Assembly: GCA_000320545.1 (NCBI GenBank)
Contig: ADNK01000550.1
Location: forward strand, 165,520-229,519
Source: Bigelowiella natans CCMP2755
Taxonomy: Eukaryota; Cercozoa; Chlorarachniophyceae
Direction of reading: 5' to 3'
Length of the DNA stretch: 64,000 bases
Part shown: positions 41,240 through 55,435 of the stretch, piece after piece
Layout of the letters: every line of letters starts with the position of its first letter
How positions within the stretch are numbered: position 1 is the first letter of the stretch
Translations under genes and position numbers: made by a program
The notes under the pieces: model-generated
The model's database searches: none
Seen by the model: the letters and a program-made list of their open reading frames with translations, nothing else
What the model was told of the DNA's origin: nothing

Positions 41240-42812
41240 TTAGCCAAAACAGCCTTTCTTGCCACCCCCCTTTGATTCCGCGAGTTCCGCATTCAAACGC
41301 AAAATTTCCTTTTTCTGGTTCTCAATTTGTAGGATAAGTTCATTTGCTTTCTGGGAGCTTCCAGACTGTCTGAGTTTATTCATTTTGGATACGTGTTGGT
41401 CCTTGAGCTTGTCAATTTGCTTATCCTTCTCTCTCAGCTTTCTATTCGCATCCGAGAGCTCAGCCTAAATTGGAGTGACAGAACTTAGTCGCAGAACAAG
41501 CAGTAGCGATTCTCGATGACACTAATTTGACCAAAAATATCTAAAAGATTATTTTACAACTGCGACTCGCTGGCACTTATGTGGCTTACAACTGAATCGC
41601 CTTCTCTTCTCTTTTAGATTAATCTCACTTACTTTGGTTTTAGAGAAATCTATTTGCATCTGGTCTGCATCCTCTAGCTGCTGCTTGAATGCCGTTAACT
41701 TGTTGGCCTGTGTAGCAGCACAGATACATAAACAAACAAGGAGAGACGACAGGATCAGTGCTGGCAATATCGGACGGTAATACGTGACGTTTATGGGCCT
41801 ATCATCATGATAATAATATATACATATTTATCAACTCTGGTCTATTAAGAAGGGAGTACGTTCCACCTGTTGCGATTTTTCAGCTTTGAGCATTTCATTC
41901 TCATGGCTGGCCTCATAGTACTTTTTGTCAAGCTCCTTCTTCTCAGCCACCACCTTGAGCTACAGTAGTATACATGAATGAGGACTACTGTGTGAGGAAT
42001 CGTCACCAATGATGGCAACCATTCACCTAATATCCCACAACTATGCACAGGATACAGAATTAGTGATGTCACTTACCAGCATATCGTTACGCTTGTCGTC
42101 AGCAAGCATGCCGTTGAGCTGATCCACCTCCGTTTTGGAAGCCTTGAAGCGACCAATCAGCTCCTGCAATGTGGGAAGAATCAATGCTGTCTTTACTGGC
42201 TCTATTTCTGCCTGTTTTCATTTGATTTACACGCTGCGCCTTCACTGTGGAAAAGCGAACACTATTCATGTAGCCGAAAAAATAAAACTTCATACTCTCT
42301 AACCGAAGCCCGTGACCATCCTATCATGCCGTCATGCGCTGTTACTGCCCCTTCTTCTTCTTCTTCTTCTTCTTCTTCTTCTTCTTCTTCATCATCATCT
42401 TCTTCTTCTTCATTTGCTGTCAAACATTTATTAATGCTACCTGCAACTGCTGTGTTGCTGGAAACTTATGCAGTTTCTTCTCTAGGACGCTGGTCAGCAT
42501 ATCCTTAATGTCCCCAATCTCATCAATAGCCAGCTGCGCCTCCATCGATAGCTTTTTCTTGTCCTTTTTGTATTATTTAAAAGGTATGTTGTGGAGATGA
42601 GAGGAAGAAGGGAATTTTGTGCCTAATTAGTGAAAAATGGTATGATCTACGGTACCTTCAACTCACTTCCTGTTGGATGGGAGCCGTAGACGTTGATCAG
42701 CAGAGCACCTACATGTAATGGATAAACGGAGGGGGGGGGGGGGGGAGGGGAAATTGAATTGTTCAAAAATTTACGAACGTAACACACAAACCACGCACAC
42801 ACACACACACAA

Positions 42813-42845
<33 letters not shown>

Positions 42846-43195
42846 GAGGAATACACGCATTGCTTCATCACCCTCTTGGGCTGTCTTCTGAAAACTTGTC
42901 GTTACAGGATCAATGATAATGTCTCTCGAGTGCTTTAACACCTTTTATAACACAACATTATCAGTCCCTTACAGAGATATCAGTATAATCTTGTTTCCTA
43001 GCATCCGACATAAGATTTTTGCTGCTGCTGGGCTGGCCTTTTCGAGTACCGGATTCGTGGTCGCGCCTTGACAGACAGACGTCACCGTCATAGAAACTTC
43101 TTGATGGAACTTGTACTCGCAGAACACCTTCAAATCAGGAATGTTAGAAGTACAATTTTCTTTTGCTTCGCATGAGCTAAAATGCATTTTTGTGT

Positions 43196-43235
<40 letters not shown>

Positions 43236-45216
43236 TGAAGATAATATGAGAATCAAGGCACCTCGCGCGAAAACTGCTTTGGAATGCCAAGGGCTTTAGA
43301 AATAAGAATCGAGACTTTGAGAGGATGGCCCATGATGTTTGGCAGCTGTTCTTCAAACCCATCGTGATCGACCTGCAGCATAATCAAAACGGAAACAACG
43401 ACGACGATAACGACGATGGCGTAAACGCGATATTATACCGATTATATTTAGCACACCAGCACTTGGCACCTTTTCTATGCACTCCTCCGTGATCTCTGGG
43501 ATGATGCTAACCCTCAATTTGCCTAAAAGAAACAATAACGACAGAAAGACGGGGAAGAAGAATAACAAACCAGCTTCGAAAGACAGACACCAAGCTCACA
43601 AAGACGACGTCGCACGTAAGGAAGCGACTCTACAATGAGGCGTTGAGAAAAAAAGGAGGAGAAACCCTTACAAGACCGACCTCGTGGCGCTCCTTTGTAC
43701 GAGAGTATTGGCGTGAAAACGTGAATCGGCATGAGGAAAAGCAGCGGTTCAAGGTATCTGTGGAAGAAAAGAGGTAGCGTTCATAAAGATCATTGATCGT
43801 GAAGATTCTGCACTTTCTATTTGCTCTGCCATCACACCATTATCATCCCAGGATGATAATCATCATCATTATTCACTGTCACCACTGCCATCATCATAAA
43901 ACCCAAGAGCAATTGATTCCAATTATTAGCAAAAGGAAAACAACGTCCTTCCTTACACTCGGCAAGATCCAAGTAGCTGGGGCGCTTGGTTGTTGAATTG
44001 GAAGGGGTCCTCCTGAGAAAAAGCACCATGAGAACAACAACGGGACTATTACGATTGACATGGAGATATGTAATAGTGCCTGGTTGCGAAGGAGGGGCAA
44101 ATTATATTTAAAAATATTCATATTTTCTGGGAGATTGGGCACTCCATCATGTAAGGAAGAAACGGTTCATCAGAGAGGACTCATTCTCATGAGGTGGAAG
44201 TACCTTGGCCTTGAGCTTGGATTCTTCTTCTTCTTCCTGTTACCATAATTCATCCCACCATCATCGCACCATCCCCGAAACTACATCTTCAACATTCAAA
44301 TTTTGTACATGAAGGGGGCAAATGCCGATAGGAATGGGACTGCCTACTACCTGGTCTAACATATGTTTTTCGTACGAATCTTGAAAGTCGTTCATCTTCT
44401 CCAATAGAATCTGAGCGCAAGTAGCAAAGCAGCAGTAGAAGCAGCAGCGGCAGACATTCGAACGATCAAATCTCTGAGGATCCACCGAGAAAGCAACTTT
44501 GAGCATAGAAAGTAACAAGAATATTCAAAATACTACCTCGTGATTCCAAAGGGATTTTTTCCCGTCCTCTAGATTGACGATTTCTACCAAGACCTCTGCT
44601 GCCTCCGTGAACGCATCCTTGTCAGCCGTCTTCTTCGGCACGATCCGAACAGTGAAGAACAGCTTCTTTTTCAGCTCATTGCAAATGGCGTTCGCCTCAT
44701 TGACTTGTAACGACGAAAGGACAAAAAAAAGTCATGGATCATTAATATAGTGAATCATACATAAATGAAAGTCCAGCCTCTCATGACTTATTACCTACGG
44801 GCAACATCTGGATAAGCTTTTGACGTAGAATCTTCATGTTTCTCCCCTCTTGCTCCAGGTACCGCTCATTTCTCTGCTTTGCTAACCTGATGAAAGAGCA
44901 AAGATCATTTCTGGATCGGCAGCACGGAATGTCCGTTTCTTGACGTTTGGTGTGGAAAAGGCTCAGTGTATACAGGCCAAAGCATCCACACCTATCTTTC
45001 TTGATAGCCTCTTCCAATTGCGAGGACATTTTGTTTGCCTCTTCCTAATAAATGGGAAAGAGTCCAACTCAGGAGTAACTTACCAACTGCTGGAAAAGGG
45101 AATATGGTACTATTTATAAGGCAAAATGAAGGAAATTGTCGTCAATATTGTCCCTATCTTTTCCTCAAACTCTTATGGCGACTTTTCGATAGTAACGCCA
45201 GAATAATAATTAAATA

Positions 45217-45255
<39 letters not shown>

Positions 45256-46490
45256 AAGGTGCGACCTCTTTCCTTTCTATTTCCAAAAGTAGTTTTTTCC
45301 TTTCTTCTTGCATTTTCATGGTTCGTTTTTGCAGCTCCTGTCCATAGTAGAAAATGGCGAATATGAGGTGCAAACCCAACCTCAAAAAAGCATATTAACT
45401 AGTATTCCCTCTGAATTTAATTATTGCTATCATTATTATTATTATTATTATTATCGTTTGCCGGCATAAGAATCGGCACGACCTCATTCCAGCGCTTCTT
45501 CGCCATATGGTCCACTTCCATCTTCATCTGTTCCATTCTTTTCTAATAAACACAGGTGCCGAAAAGATCAGGGGAAAACGAAACAGAAAATAGGAGTTGA
45601 GAGGATGCCGACTAGTGTTCAGAACCTTGAGCTCCTCCTCCTGCTTCTCCTCCATTATCTTAAGCTTTTGCTGCATTTGCTTCTTAACCTCGGCCTAGAG
45701 AAGAGATATGGAAAGGGGTTTCTCATAGTTGCAAAACGAAGACATGCTTCTAAACTCCTTTGCTTTTTTCATGCAACCATGCAGAGGAAGAAGCGAAGAA
45801 CACCTGAGATTTCAGAATTTTTTGTTTCTCAGCCTCCATGCTGACAAGCTTTTGTTCCAGCTCCTTCTTCTTCTTCTTCTCTTCCTGCACCCGTCGCTTA
45901 AATTCTTCTTCCTCCTTGTCAATCTGGAACATCGAGTTGGCAATCTGCTTCTGCGCGTGTGTGAAGTCGAACCTGTGCACGGAAATAGAAAGAGCTTCAA
46001 TTCCAGCATTCGCATCTCACATGGTGGGCGGGTAATTATTGGACAGGTGCGTGCGTCATAGTTCTTTACCGTTTGTCCTGAGGACTTCGCTTTGTTGGAT
46101 CGACGAATCTATAGTAGTGATGCGCTCCGAACAGAATGCAGTCGTTATGTCGAAGCCGTATCGGGTTTAGGACAGGTTTGCCTTTACACACACACACGCA
46201 CGCACGCACGCACGCACACACACACGCACACATCACCAGGAATAGGCATAAGGTGAAAGAAAACGGGAGGAGGCAGAATTATGTAACAATTGGCCTACGT
46301 TTCGATTGCACAAGTGAGATGACTTTTTATTAGGATGATACCAACAACGTAGCACGTACCATTAACGAAGACTCTGGAATTCTGAACCGCTGAAATGGTG
46401 ACTTCGTCCTCTGCAGATTAAGGAAGTTGAGAAACCAAAATACATCATTGAATATCCTCATAGTATCCAATGTCACGCAGTAGATCAGCA

Positions 46491-46543
<53 letters not shown>

Positions 46544-46675
46544 TGCACACATATGCACTTACGATCTCTCAGGACGTCGGCATGGTCGCGCTGGATTTGA
46601 AGTCCGCCTAAAGATGTTTGAAGGACCCCATATTTGATAGAGTTGCAAAGGGCGAAGGGGATAATGAAAGGGCTA

Positions 46676-46719
<44 letters not shown>

Positions 46720-47236
46720 CGGGAGGGGGGAAGTAGGATAGAAATGCTATTTTGATGGCACTGACCAAGGACAATGTCATTGTCACTTGGAGGTGGCTGC
46801 ATATCTTTTCGGCACACCTGTTGGTACATTTAGAAATTAGGGAATTAGTTCTCATGAGGCTATCGTCATGTTCGTATCCTTCTCTCTCTTCACTCCTCCC
46901 CCTCCTCCGACCTTGGTAATCCCCGGTTTGAAGGGATACATGAGAACCTCGCTGAGTGCAGGGTCGGCATGCAAATTCACGATGCATAGTTCGGTCCTAG
47001 ATAAGCAGAAGACACACAGAGGGTTAATGAAATAGAGCAGGAAAAGGGGAAACCAAAAGAATGATTCGAGAAATCGTTGTCCTTTCAAACCAGAATTTGG
47101 AGGGTGCTCGGTCCATCTTTATTTTCCTGATACGGAAGTGATGCAATAAGTTTTGAAACACAACAAAATAAACGTATATGTAAAGTTATGTTTATATATG
47201 TAGGTGTGCGTGTATGCATGTTTGCATGTCCATTAC

Positions 47237-47268
<32 letters not shown>

Positions 47269-47852
47269 AAGAAGAAGAAGAAGAAGGAGAAGAAGTAGTA
47301 GTTGTAGTATCATGCAGGGATTTTGAAAACATGTTTGTGTTACAATACGCTCCAGCAGCATGTTGCGTTGCCAATCGCACCTTGATTCCATCCGTTTCAA
47401 CTTAATCTCAAACGAATCCTGCATCTTCTTCATCAAAACCTAACCAAGCAGACAAAAATGTCACTTATGAAGAAGACGGAAATGAGAAGAAGGAAAGGAG
47501 AAGAAGGAAAGGAGAAACGAATCTTCATTCTTCAAATTCGGAATTGAATCACATAGTCTCGTTAGAATTACTATCGATGATGTCTTCGACGCTTTTGTTA
47601 CCCCCCCCCCCACAACAGGCAGAGGACCAATATTCCACAAGAGACAATCATACACGAATGAAACACTACACAATGAATCTTATTACCTCTGTTTCTTGCA
47701 ACTTTTCCTTCATTTCTTTATACTCTTTGGTCTCCTCTACCTTCACCTCCTCGACTTTATCAGATATATCCATCCATATAAATTGTTGTCGCAGGATGTC
47801 CAAATCCATACAAAGTGTGTGTGTGTGTGTGGGTGGGTGTGCTTGGCTCCAG

Positions 47853-47893
<41 letters not shown>

Positions 47894-48027
47894 CGTTTAG
47901 CAGAATACCTTCTCCTGTTACTTGCTGGCGTAGCTTTTGTATTTCGGCCTAATTTCAGGGTTTATTCCCGATAAGAAGTGTTCTCATGTTCAGGTAGATG
48001 CCAGCTTAATCAACAAGCCGATTCTCT

Positions 48028-48078
<51 letters not shown>

Positions 48079-50751
48079 CATATCGTGCGTACACCGCATG
48101 AAAACCATAAAAAAATACCACCTTCAACTCTCTGATTAGCTTGGCGTTCGCATCTTCGTTAACCTTTGCCTTATTCTTAATCTGTATGAGAAGGGAAGGA
48201 ATAATATCAAAAATTAATCAACAGGAAGATAACGTGAATACATGCACCACTCCATTCATATGGGAGGTAGGATCTACAGCAATCCAGACCTGCTTGGCCC
48301 TGTTGGCGTATCTGAGCGTTTGCACGCTCTCATCATAGTTGTCAGCAGCTGGAGATATTGCTGCAATCATTATTGTCTTCGAGTTCCCTGAGATTGAAGT
48401 TAGATCAGGCGTAGTTACGTGTTGCACCGTCAAACCACCCCGGTGCACGCAAGACGAGCAGACAATGCTGTCTACTTCAATGCAGCCATGGCATTCTATG
48501 GCCTATACTCACCTCCGAGAGACTGCTTTAGCAGCCACGTGAGCTTAGAATCGCGGAAAGGGACGTGCTTGTTCTTCTTCCCTAATAACACCGACATATA
48601 TTGAGTCAGATATAGATTTCGGGTCACTGTGAAAGTCTCCGAAATTCGACACCCAGCATGTGAAGGAGGAATGGGTAATGTTGTATGTGTCCTTATATTC
48701 AATTTCCTTCCAATGGAACAAGATTGCAGGGGGGTGTGCTAAGACTCATCAGTCCCCAAATGTTCCTTGTTCTCCTTACCCTGAGCGCGGTCGCAGAGAG
48801 CCTTGATTACGTTGCCAAGCGCCGACAACGCCCTTTTAAATACACAAGTTAATGATTAATAATAACTCTGAACAGAAGATCACGGCTTAATGATTAGTAT
48901 ATACAAACGTATTTCCCCTCTCAAAATTGTAACCGTGAAGATCAGTTGCTAACATCTGAAATACAGGCAAAATGCGCCTACTTGTTGATGTTGACGCCCT
49001 CCCTTAGCCTATCGCCAGTGGCACCGGTTTTGTCGATTCTCTCCGATCCTTAACAAAGAAGAGGATTAAGGAGATAAAAAAGTATCAATGGTACTGTGTT
49101 CAAACACGCTGCCGTAAGTACCACAAATATCTATATATGATCGACACCTGCAAGGTCCACAAGGCTTGTCTTCGATGTTTTATTCGAACGCTTCTTTGTT
49201 TCCTCATCATATGTCTGGGTTGTCAGAATAATTTGAAATATCGTGTGTGCCCGAGAAGAGGTTTTATTCATTTTCGTAGAGTGGACTGTGCGGGCCTGTA
49301 TTATTCGAGAGGGTTTCCGAGGGATGAAAAGCACAGACGTTATCACGAGGAGACGGGCATTCAAAATAAGTCATGAGAAACACACCATAAGTGCCAAGCA
49401 TACGAGTACATGTGGTATATTCATGCTAAAGCTGTCTTCTCCTTGAATAATTGAAACAAATTTACCCTCGTGCCTTCTTCCATCAGGTTCTCGATCTCTT
49501 CATAGCTAGCAACCACTTCCCTTTTCAGATTTTCCACGTATGGACCTATAGACGAACGCTTTCAAAACGAGACTCTTTTTTGGAGTTTGGTCATCTATTT
49601 CAAGAGCAAGAGGCTGACGCAAGCGTACATATTTTGGGACTGGCAACAAATTATTGCCGACCTAAAACGGGATGATCTCGAATCTTTAAGCCGTGTTTCT
49701 TCATCTTGTCCATATTCAGGAGGTCACGAACCTGAAGTTTGCCGTGGGTGCAGCAACATATGATTACTTATAGGATCAAATAGTCGAAGATTTTGCTGAA
49801 ACAGATCAAGTCTTGTTTATCTTTCATACAAAAAACGGGAGGAGCATACTCATAAAGCCATTTCAAGAAAGGAAAGATAATTACAAGAAATGAAATCACC
49901 GTCTCATTGTATATCTCGAGCATAGACGCCTCAACAATGTACTTGATATTTTCTTGCTTGTTGTCTTCAATTCGCTTGAAGAGGTCATCCATAGCCAGGG
50001 GAATGATACCCTTATCTTCCTCACTCCCAACCTGCAAATATCTCATATTGTAACTCACGTACATTTTGAGTTCCAAATTTCTTGCAAGATCAGCTTCACT
50101 ACATACCATACTGTAGCTCTTTCCCGCCCCGGTTTGTCCATATGCGAAAAGGCAAGTGTTGTAACCCTAAGATTAAAATTTAATTTGTATAAAAATGAAA
50201 GATGATAAATATTCTCACGAAGGAAGCAAAGGAGCCATTCACAATCCGCTACAACCTGCATTGCGTTGTCCAAAATCGTGTGGCCCAAGTCTTTGAAGAT
50301 GGATTCATTGGTGGCAAAATCTGTTTGGCCATCCTAGTAAATATGCACCCCAAAAGATGCCATCATGTCAGTCTTTAGCGCGTTTTTATTTTTGGTTCAT
50401 TCCACAATTGAACCGCCATCTCTCGTGTAGTTTGATTATATTCTTCCGAGTATACATGGGTGAGATCCACAGGATTTTCAAATTTCTACCTTCGCGTGCG
50501 ACCAGTAGCTATAGTCGAAGGTGAAGGTCTTATCTTTACCGTTTTCGGGATCCGTCACCGTCGTTTGTTTGCCGTTCTGATCGAATTAGTGCCGTGAAAT
50601 TAATCCTACACATAGCCTTACTAACAAACTATATCCGTTAGCCCACCATTTTGACGCATAGCTTCGATTTGAGACCCTTCTCTCTGCGATTAAAAGGCCT
50701 CACGCGCACGGCCACCACGATGTTATTGTCTCCATCGTCTTCCCCGCCCAT
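41240..50751 (-). CDS. Kinesin-3 family motor protein (FHA domain type)
   Basis: Dozens of short exons on the minus strand. The motor reads [35 protein letters not shown] (P-loop), then [15 protein letters not shown], and [16 protein letters not shown], in order from about 50.75 to 48.5 kb. Near 46.9 kb an FHA part appears ([20 protein letters not shown]), typical of kinesin-3. A coiled-coil tail follows. A KIF1B-like segment ([28 protein letters not shown]) lies near 43.3 kb. The C-terminus is KKGCFG (stop 41240). No PH domain was recognised. It would carry vesicles toward microtubule plus ends. Exon joins in the tail are uncertain. Confidence 0.85.
42351..42412 (+). repeat. (TTC)n microsatellite
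   Basis: About twenty TTC/ATC units in an intron of the kinesin gene. Confidence 0.9.
43190..43233 (+). repeat. (GT)n microsatellite
   Basis: About 20 GT units in a kinesin intron. Confidence 0.9.
46496..46542 (+). repeat. (TC)n-(AC)n microsatellite
   Basis: CT run followed by CA run in a kinesin intron; a separate AG run is at 46682-46718. Confidence 0.9.
47237..47290 (+). repeat. (AGT)n-(AGA)n microsatellite
   Basis: About 11 AGT units followed by AGA/GAA units in a kinesin intron. Confidence 0.9.
47856..47889 (+). repeat. (TA)n microsatellite
   Basis: Seventeen TA units, in an intron with preceding GT run. Confidence 0.9.
48020..48078 (+). repeat. (TC)n microsatellite
   Basis: Long CT tract with few interruptions in a kinesin intron. 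Confidence 0.9.
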
Positions 50752-51511
50752 TTTCTGCCGAAATATTGTCAATATCAAGATAATGATAGTTATATGATGC
50801 ATCGTAATAGAAATGGAACGAGCTATAGATGATAACACCTTTTTGGGCTATGTTGTAAGGGGGGTTTTGTATATGCTTTCTTCCGACTTAAAGTGCTGGT
50901 CTAGTTGCCTGCGTTATGATTGGTCTTCATGATAGTTACTAGATTTTCGTTCGCAGGAGAAAGGATACTAAATGCCGAATTTCTATCGGAAAACCCCCGA
51001 ATCACGTAGAAAAGGAACTATAGCAACCCCATTTTACTCGAAATGGTTGTTTCATTCTGCCTCACCCCTCCCTTAGATACTATTTCCCGTGTTCAAATAG
51101 AATACAAGCAAAGACTTTTCGTCCTCCCTGCCCTTCAGAAATGTTTGGCTTTGCTGTAGTGTTTTACTTCCACTGTAGATCTTACTACCTACCTCGCTAT
51201 TGTTAACTTGTCTGAGGGGAAGGAGGAGGTCCCTGCAAACCGAGTTAGTCGGATCTATGCTCTTCCAGCTAAAGGGGGTTTCTTGTTAATTTGTGGTATT
51301 ATCCCAACAATAATGCAATAAAACCCCTCCGTTTCTACACTAAGTAGCTTTCAGTTACAAGAACGACGCGACAATGCATTTCATACAGGTGCGACAATAG
51401 ATTGAGTATGTCGCATGATGGGAAGGGCTTGTAATTTCAACTTAATTTTTTGTTAGAAAAGACTCCAATGGCCTCCGAGCTGAGAACGAGTACGAAAGAA
51501 CCTACCTCAGC
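50752..51511. promoter_or_regulatory. Intergenic region with divergent kinesin and threonine synthase starts
   Basis: Two genes point away from each other here. An upstream exon of threonine synthase may be present because the frame (NGLRAENEYERTYLS) continues before the first methionine at 51512 with an acceptor-like AG at about 51468. No motif was assigned. Confidence 0.4.
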
Positions 51512-53055
51512 ATGAAGTTTGTAAGCACTCGAGGCAAAGTGCGAGGGGTGAGTCTGGAGAAGTGCATCTCTTCCGGCTATGCGCAGGATGGGGGACTCTT
51601 TATGCCCGAGACCATCCCGAAGGTTGTTCTTCCTGAATTATCCCCCGTAAATCTCATTTGCCTTTCCACCTAGGTCGCAATTAAAGATCTACTATCCTGG
51701 CAAAATCTAAGCTTCCAGGTTTTTATATCCTCTCACCACTTTCGACTACACTCGAATTGTAATATTTTCCAGCACACTCGAATTGTATTAGCTTCCTGCG
51801 CTAAAGAAGCTTCGAGTCTTCAATCAAAAGCATGATACCGAAATGTGTATCTGTACCTAGGACCTGGCAGTGGAAATCCTTTCTTTGTTCACTGGCGATG
51901 AAATCACACGAGATGAGCTGAGGCTTATCATATATTCGGTTTGTTTTCGCTTCTCAGTGTTTGCGTAAAATGTATTTAATCTTGAAGGAATGATCTGAAT
52001 GCAGGGTTTTGAGGAATTTGGCTGCCGTGAAATTGTGCCCATAGTCGACGTGCTTGAGGAAAAGGGGGTCAGGATTTGCTCGGCGGAGCTTTTCCATGGT
52101 GTTGAAAGAGTTGGATATGGGATAGGAGGAGGAAGTGGTGCCAAGTTATGTCGAAGGGTTACTAATATCATAAATAATGAAGGTCAAACGTACGCATTCA
52201 AAGACTTCGGGCAGCAAGTATTGTGCCGTCTTCTCGATTTCTTCAAAAGGTATGGATAAGAATATTCCCTATACCATCTCGCTTACAACGATTAGAGTCG
52301 AAGCGAAGACGCCAAGGGCCATGTGCAATCTTCCAATGTGTGAAAGTGGTTGTGAGTATCATCTTTTGTAATGCTTCGAGTTTTGGTTTTCTCGTTGAGG
52401 ACAAGTCTTTCATCTTTAAAGACGAGAATATTTCTAACTCTTACTTGATATATCTATCAGAAAACGGGGCGAGTCGGCAACTCTTCTAGTCAGCACCACA
52501 GGTAGCTTCCGCAGCAGCAACCATTACTTCTTTCGAACACTATTATCCCGCCATCAGCCAGCACCATAGTTGTTGTGATAGTCATGATGTCGTCGATATA
52601 TTATCATCAGGAGACACCGGTCCTGCTGCGATCGCTGCTGTCAGGAGCACAGAAAATCTCAGGTAGTAAGTAGTCAGTCAGTAGGAAGAGATGGGGGAGA
52701 AGGGTTTGGTACGGGAATACTTTGATGTGCTCCACATCTCTTATCAGAATCATCATCGTTGTCATCGAAATGACCAATATAACTACAGGATTGTCTGCTT
52801 TTATCCAAAGGATCAAGTCTCCCGTCTCCAGGTTGCATGCACATAGCATGACATTTACCTCAACCGTGCTTGAAGTGTTTATATCACGTTCACTATCGTT
52901 TCCATCATGAACATAATTATTCAGGAAAAGCAAATGACCACAGTCGATAGTCCAAACGTGCACGTATACCCTTTCGAAGGTGGTAATTTTTATGTTGCTT
53001 AAAATTCTTTAATTACTCTGTGCATATGTGTAAATATACACACGTATATAAATAA

Positions 53056-53098
<43 letters not shown>

Positions 53099-53425
53099 TT
53101 TTTCATTTATATTCTTGAATACCATTGATTGTATGAGCGACGGTGAAAAACTCACTCTCCTGACGAAACAGGCGGTGGTGATGACATGGACTTGCCGATA
53201 AAGAAGATAACAACGGATGAGATGGTGAGAATGGGAAATCATTTTGCATGAAGAAGAAGATGATGACGATGCTGAATGATGAGGGTAGTTGGAAGGCATG
53301 ATGATGCAACTCGCAACTCGATAAGCACTATATTATTCCTGGAGTAGTCATAGTAGTATTTATGCGGTGATATTTCTTGAGAGTGTATGTTTCATACCTC
53401 TTCTTTCTTTTTATCCCTTTCTGAC

Positions 53426-53462
<37 letters not shown>

Positions 53463-53605
53463 CTATCTCTTTCTTCCTTCCTCCCCTCGTGATCCTTCTA
53501 CATCAATCAGATTCAGAAAGACTACAACCTTTGCTCTGTAAATTCGATCAATATTGGCAGGTAAATACTTTGTGGTGCGTGAAAAATACTTTTAATGCAA
53601 GGAAG

Positions 53606-53640
<35 letters not shown>

Positions 53641-53686
53641 GACTTAGAAATCACATGTGCTAATGTGTGTGTGTGCGTATGTGTGT

Positions 53687-53728
<42 letters not shown>

Positions 53729-55388
53729 TTAAGGATTCTGGCACAAACAGTACACTACTTCTTCGTCTATCTTAAGGTGAGGTTGCAAGACCGTGGTGGT
53801 GGCAACGAATCATTTGTCCAGAAAAGCTTTTCCTTTTTATCCGCATTCTTCCTCTCCTTTTCCTGTGTGACTTTTCCTTTCTTCCTTAAGCCTGTCTTCT
53901 ATCATCATCACATCGATCTGTCGTTTTCTTATTCGGCTTCTTGTCTTTTGTCAGTCACTATCGACCGCTCAAATATCTGTGAGCACAAAATTAGTATTCA
54001 GCATTCCAACCGGTGCTATGGGCAACGTCACCGCTGGTATTCGTCGCACATATACACATATATACACATATAGGTGTACAAATAGAATGCACACGCACCG
54101 TTTCCGTAACTCACCTTTCCGTCAGGTATCTTAGCGAAGCAAATGGGCTTGCCAGTGGGGCGGTTTGTATGTGGAGTTAACGCCAACGATATACTGCATC
54201 GGTGAGCTTGTGCATGTGGTGAAGGGGGGAGGGGGGGGGGATAACGTTTGTTATTTGCAGAGTTGTAATCGGAGCTGTAGAATTAATGGAGAACAATTTA
54301 AAAAACGAGAGGGATGCTGCTGTGTTTATTATCTCTGTCAGAGCTGTAACGACTGGAGTGTTCCGCAAGAAGGACCTTGCGCGCACACTTTCCGAGGCGA
54401 TAAATATCCAGGTCCTATCCCCATCCAGATGTTTCAATAGTTTAACTTGGTTAGAAACCTGATGTGGTATTCATACTTGAAAGGTTCCCTACAACTTCGA
54501 GCGCGTCATGTATTTGCTGGACGATGGTAAAAGCCAGGCGGAGATCATGAAGCAAATGGAAGTGCGTGGGTTGAGAGATACAAGGAATAAGAGGAGGAGG
54601 AGACGGGGCTGGATGAGATTAGAAGATTTTGGAAAATGATGGACATAGTCTTACTCTTTTATTGATTTTCTTAAAGGAAAAGGGTTCTATGTCGCTGTCT
54701 CAGAACCTCCATATAAAGCTGAAGGTTGAAAGAAATTGCGATGAGGCGGTGGGGGGAAAATAGCTTGGGTTAGTGGGTTGGTATCTTTGCTAGTCTCCAG
54801 CATCAACCTCAACAATCTGAGACAGCAATCAAGGAACACCGATTTATTTGTGTTGCTACTAGATAGACTAACGACGCTTTGTTGTTTCTTCTGTGAAGTC
54901 TTTCAATTTTTTGGAATCATCTATCATTTACAGCAACTGATTTCGACGGTCCGAGTCAATGATGGGCCAATGTTGCAGACGATCAAAGACCTCTACACAG
55001 ACCGAAAGTGCCCGTGACTCTAAAAATATAAGGGAGAAGAACAGTGGTTTGGGACGTGGGGGCGAAGTTATAGTCGTTTCAATGTGTGTTCTCTCTTTAG
55101 GTACTTGGCAGATCCTCACACAGCAGTGGGGATCTATGCGGCCAGAAATTTCACCCGAGAAAACAAAGCATTAGGCTTCTTTCGGGATACAAAGCTGGGG
55201 CCTATGGTGATATGTAGCGGGGAGGAATGGAAAGGAGAGAAGAAAAATAAAGGGGGTGGATAGTGAAAGGCGGAAGTAACAGTCTGGAATCCTTTTCCTC
55301 TCATTATTATCATCTTAGGCCCCAAAAATCGTTTGTCTGGCCACTGCCCACCCGTGCAAGTTTGAGGTAGTCTTGCTTTCCTTCCTCT

Positions 55389-55435
<47 letters not shown>

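Noticed and set aside
45750-46015. Lys/Glu-rich minus-strand frame as a separate gene
   Set aside because: It fits as a coiled-coil exon of the kinesin gene and has exon-type borders.
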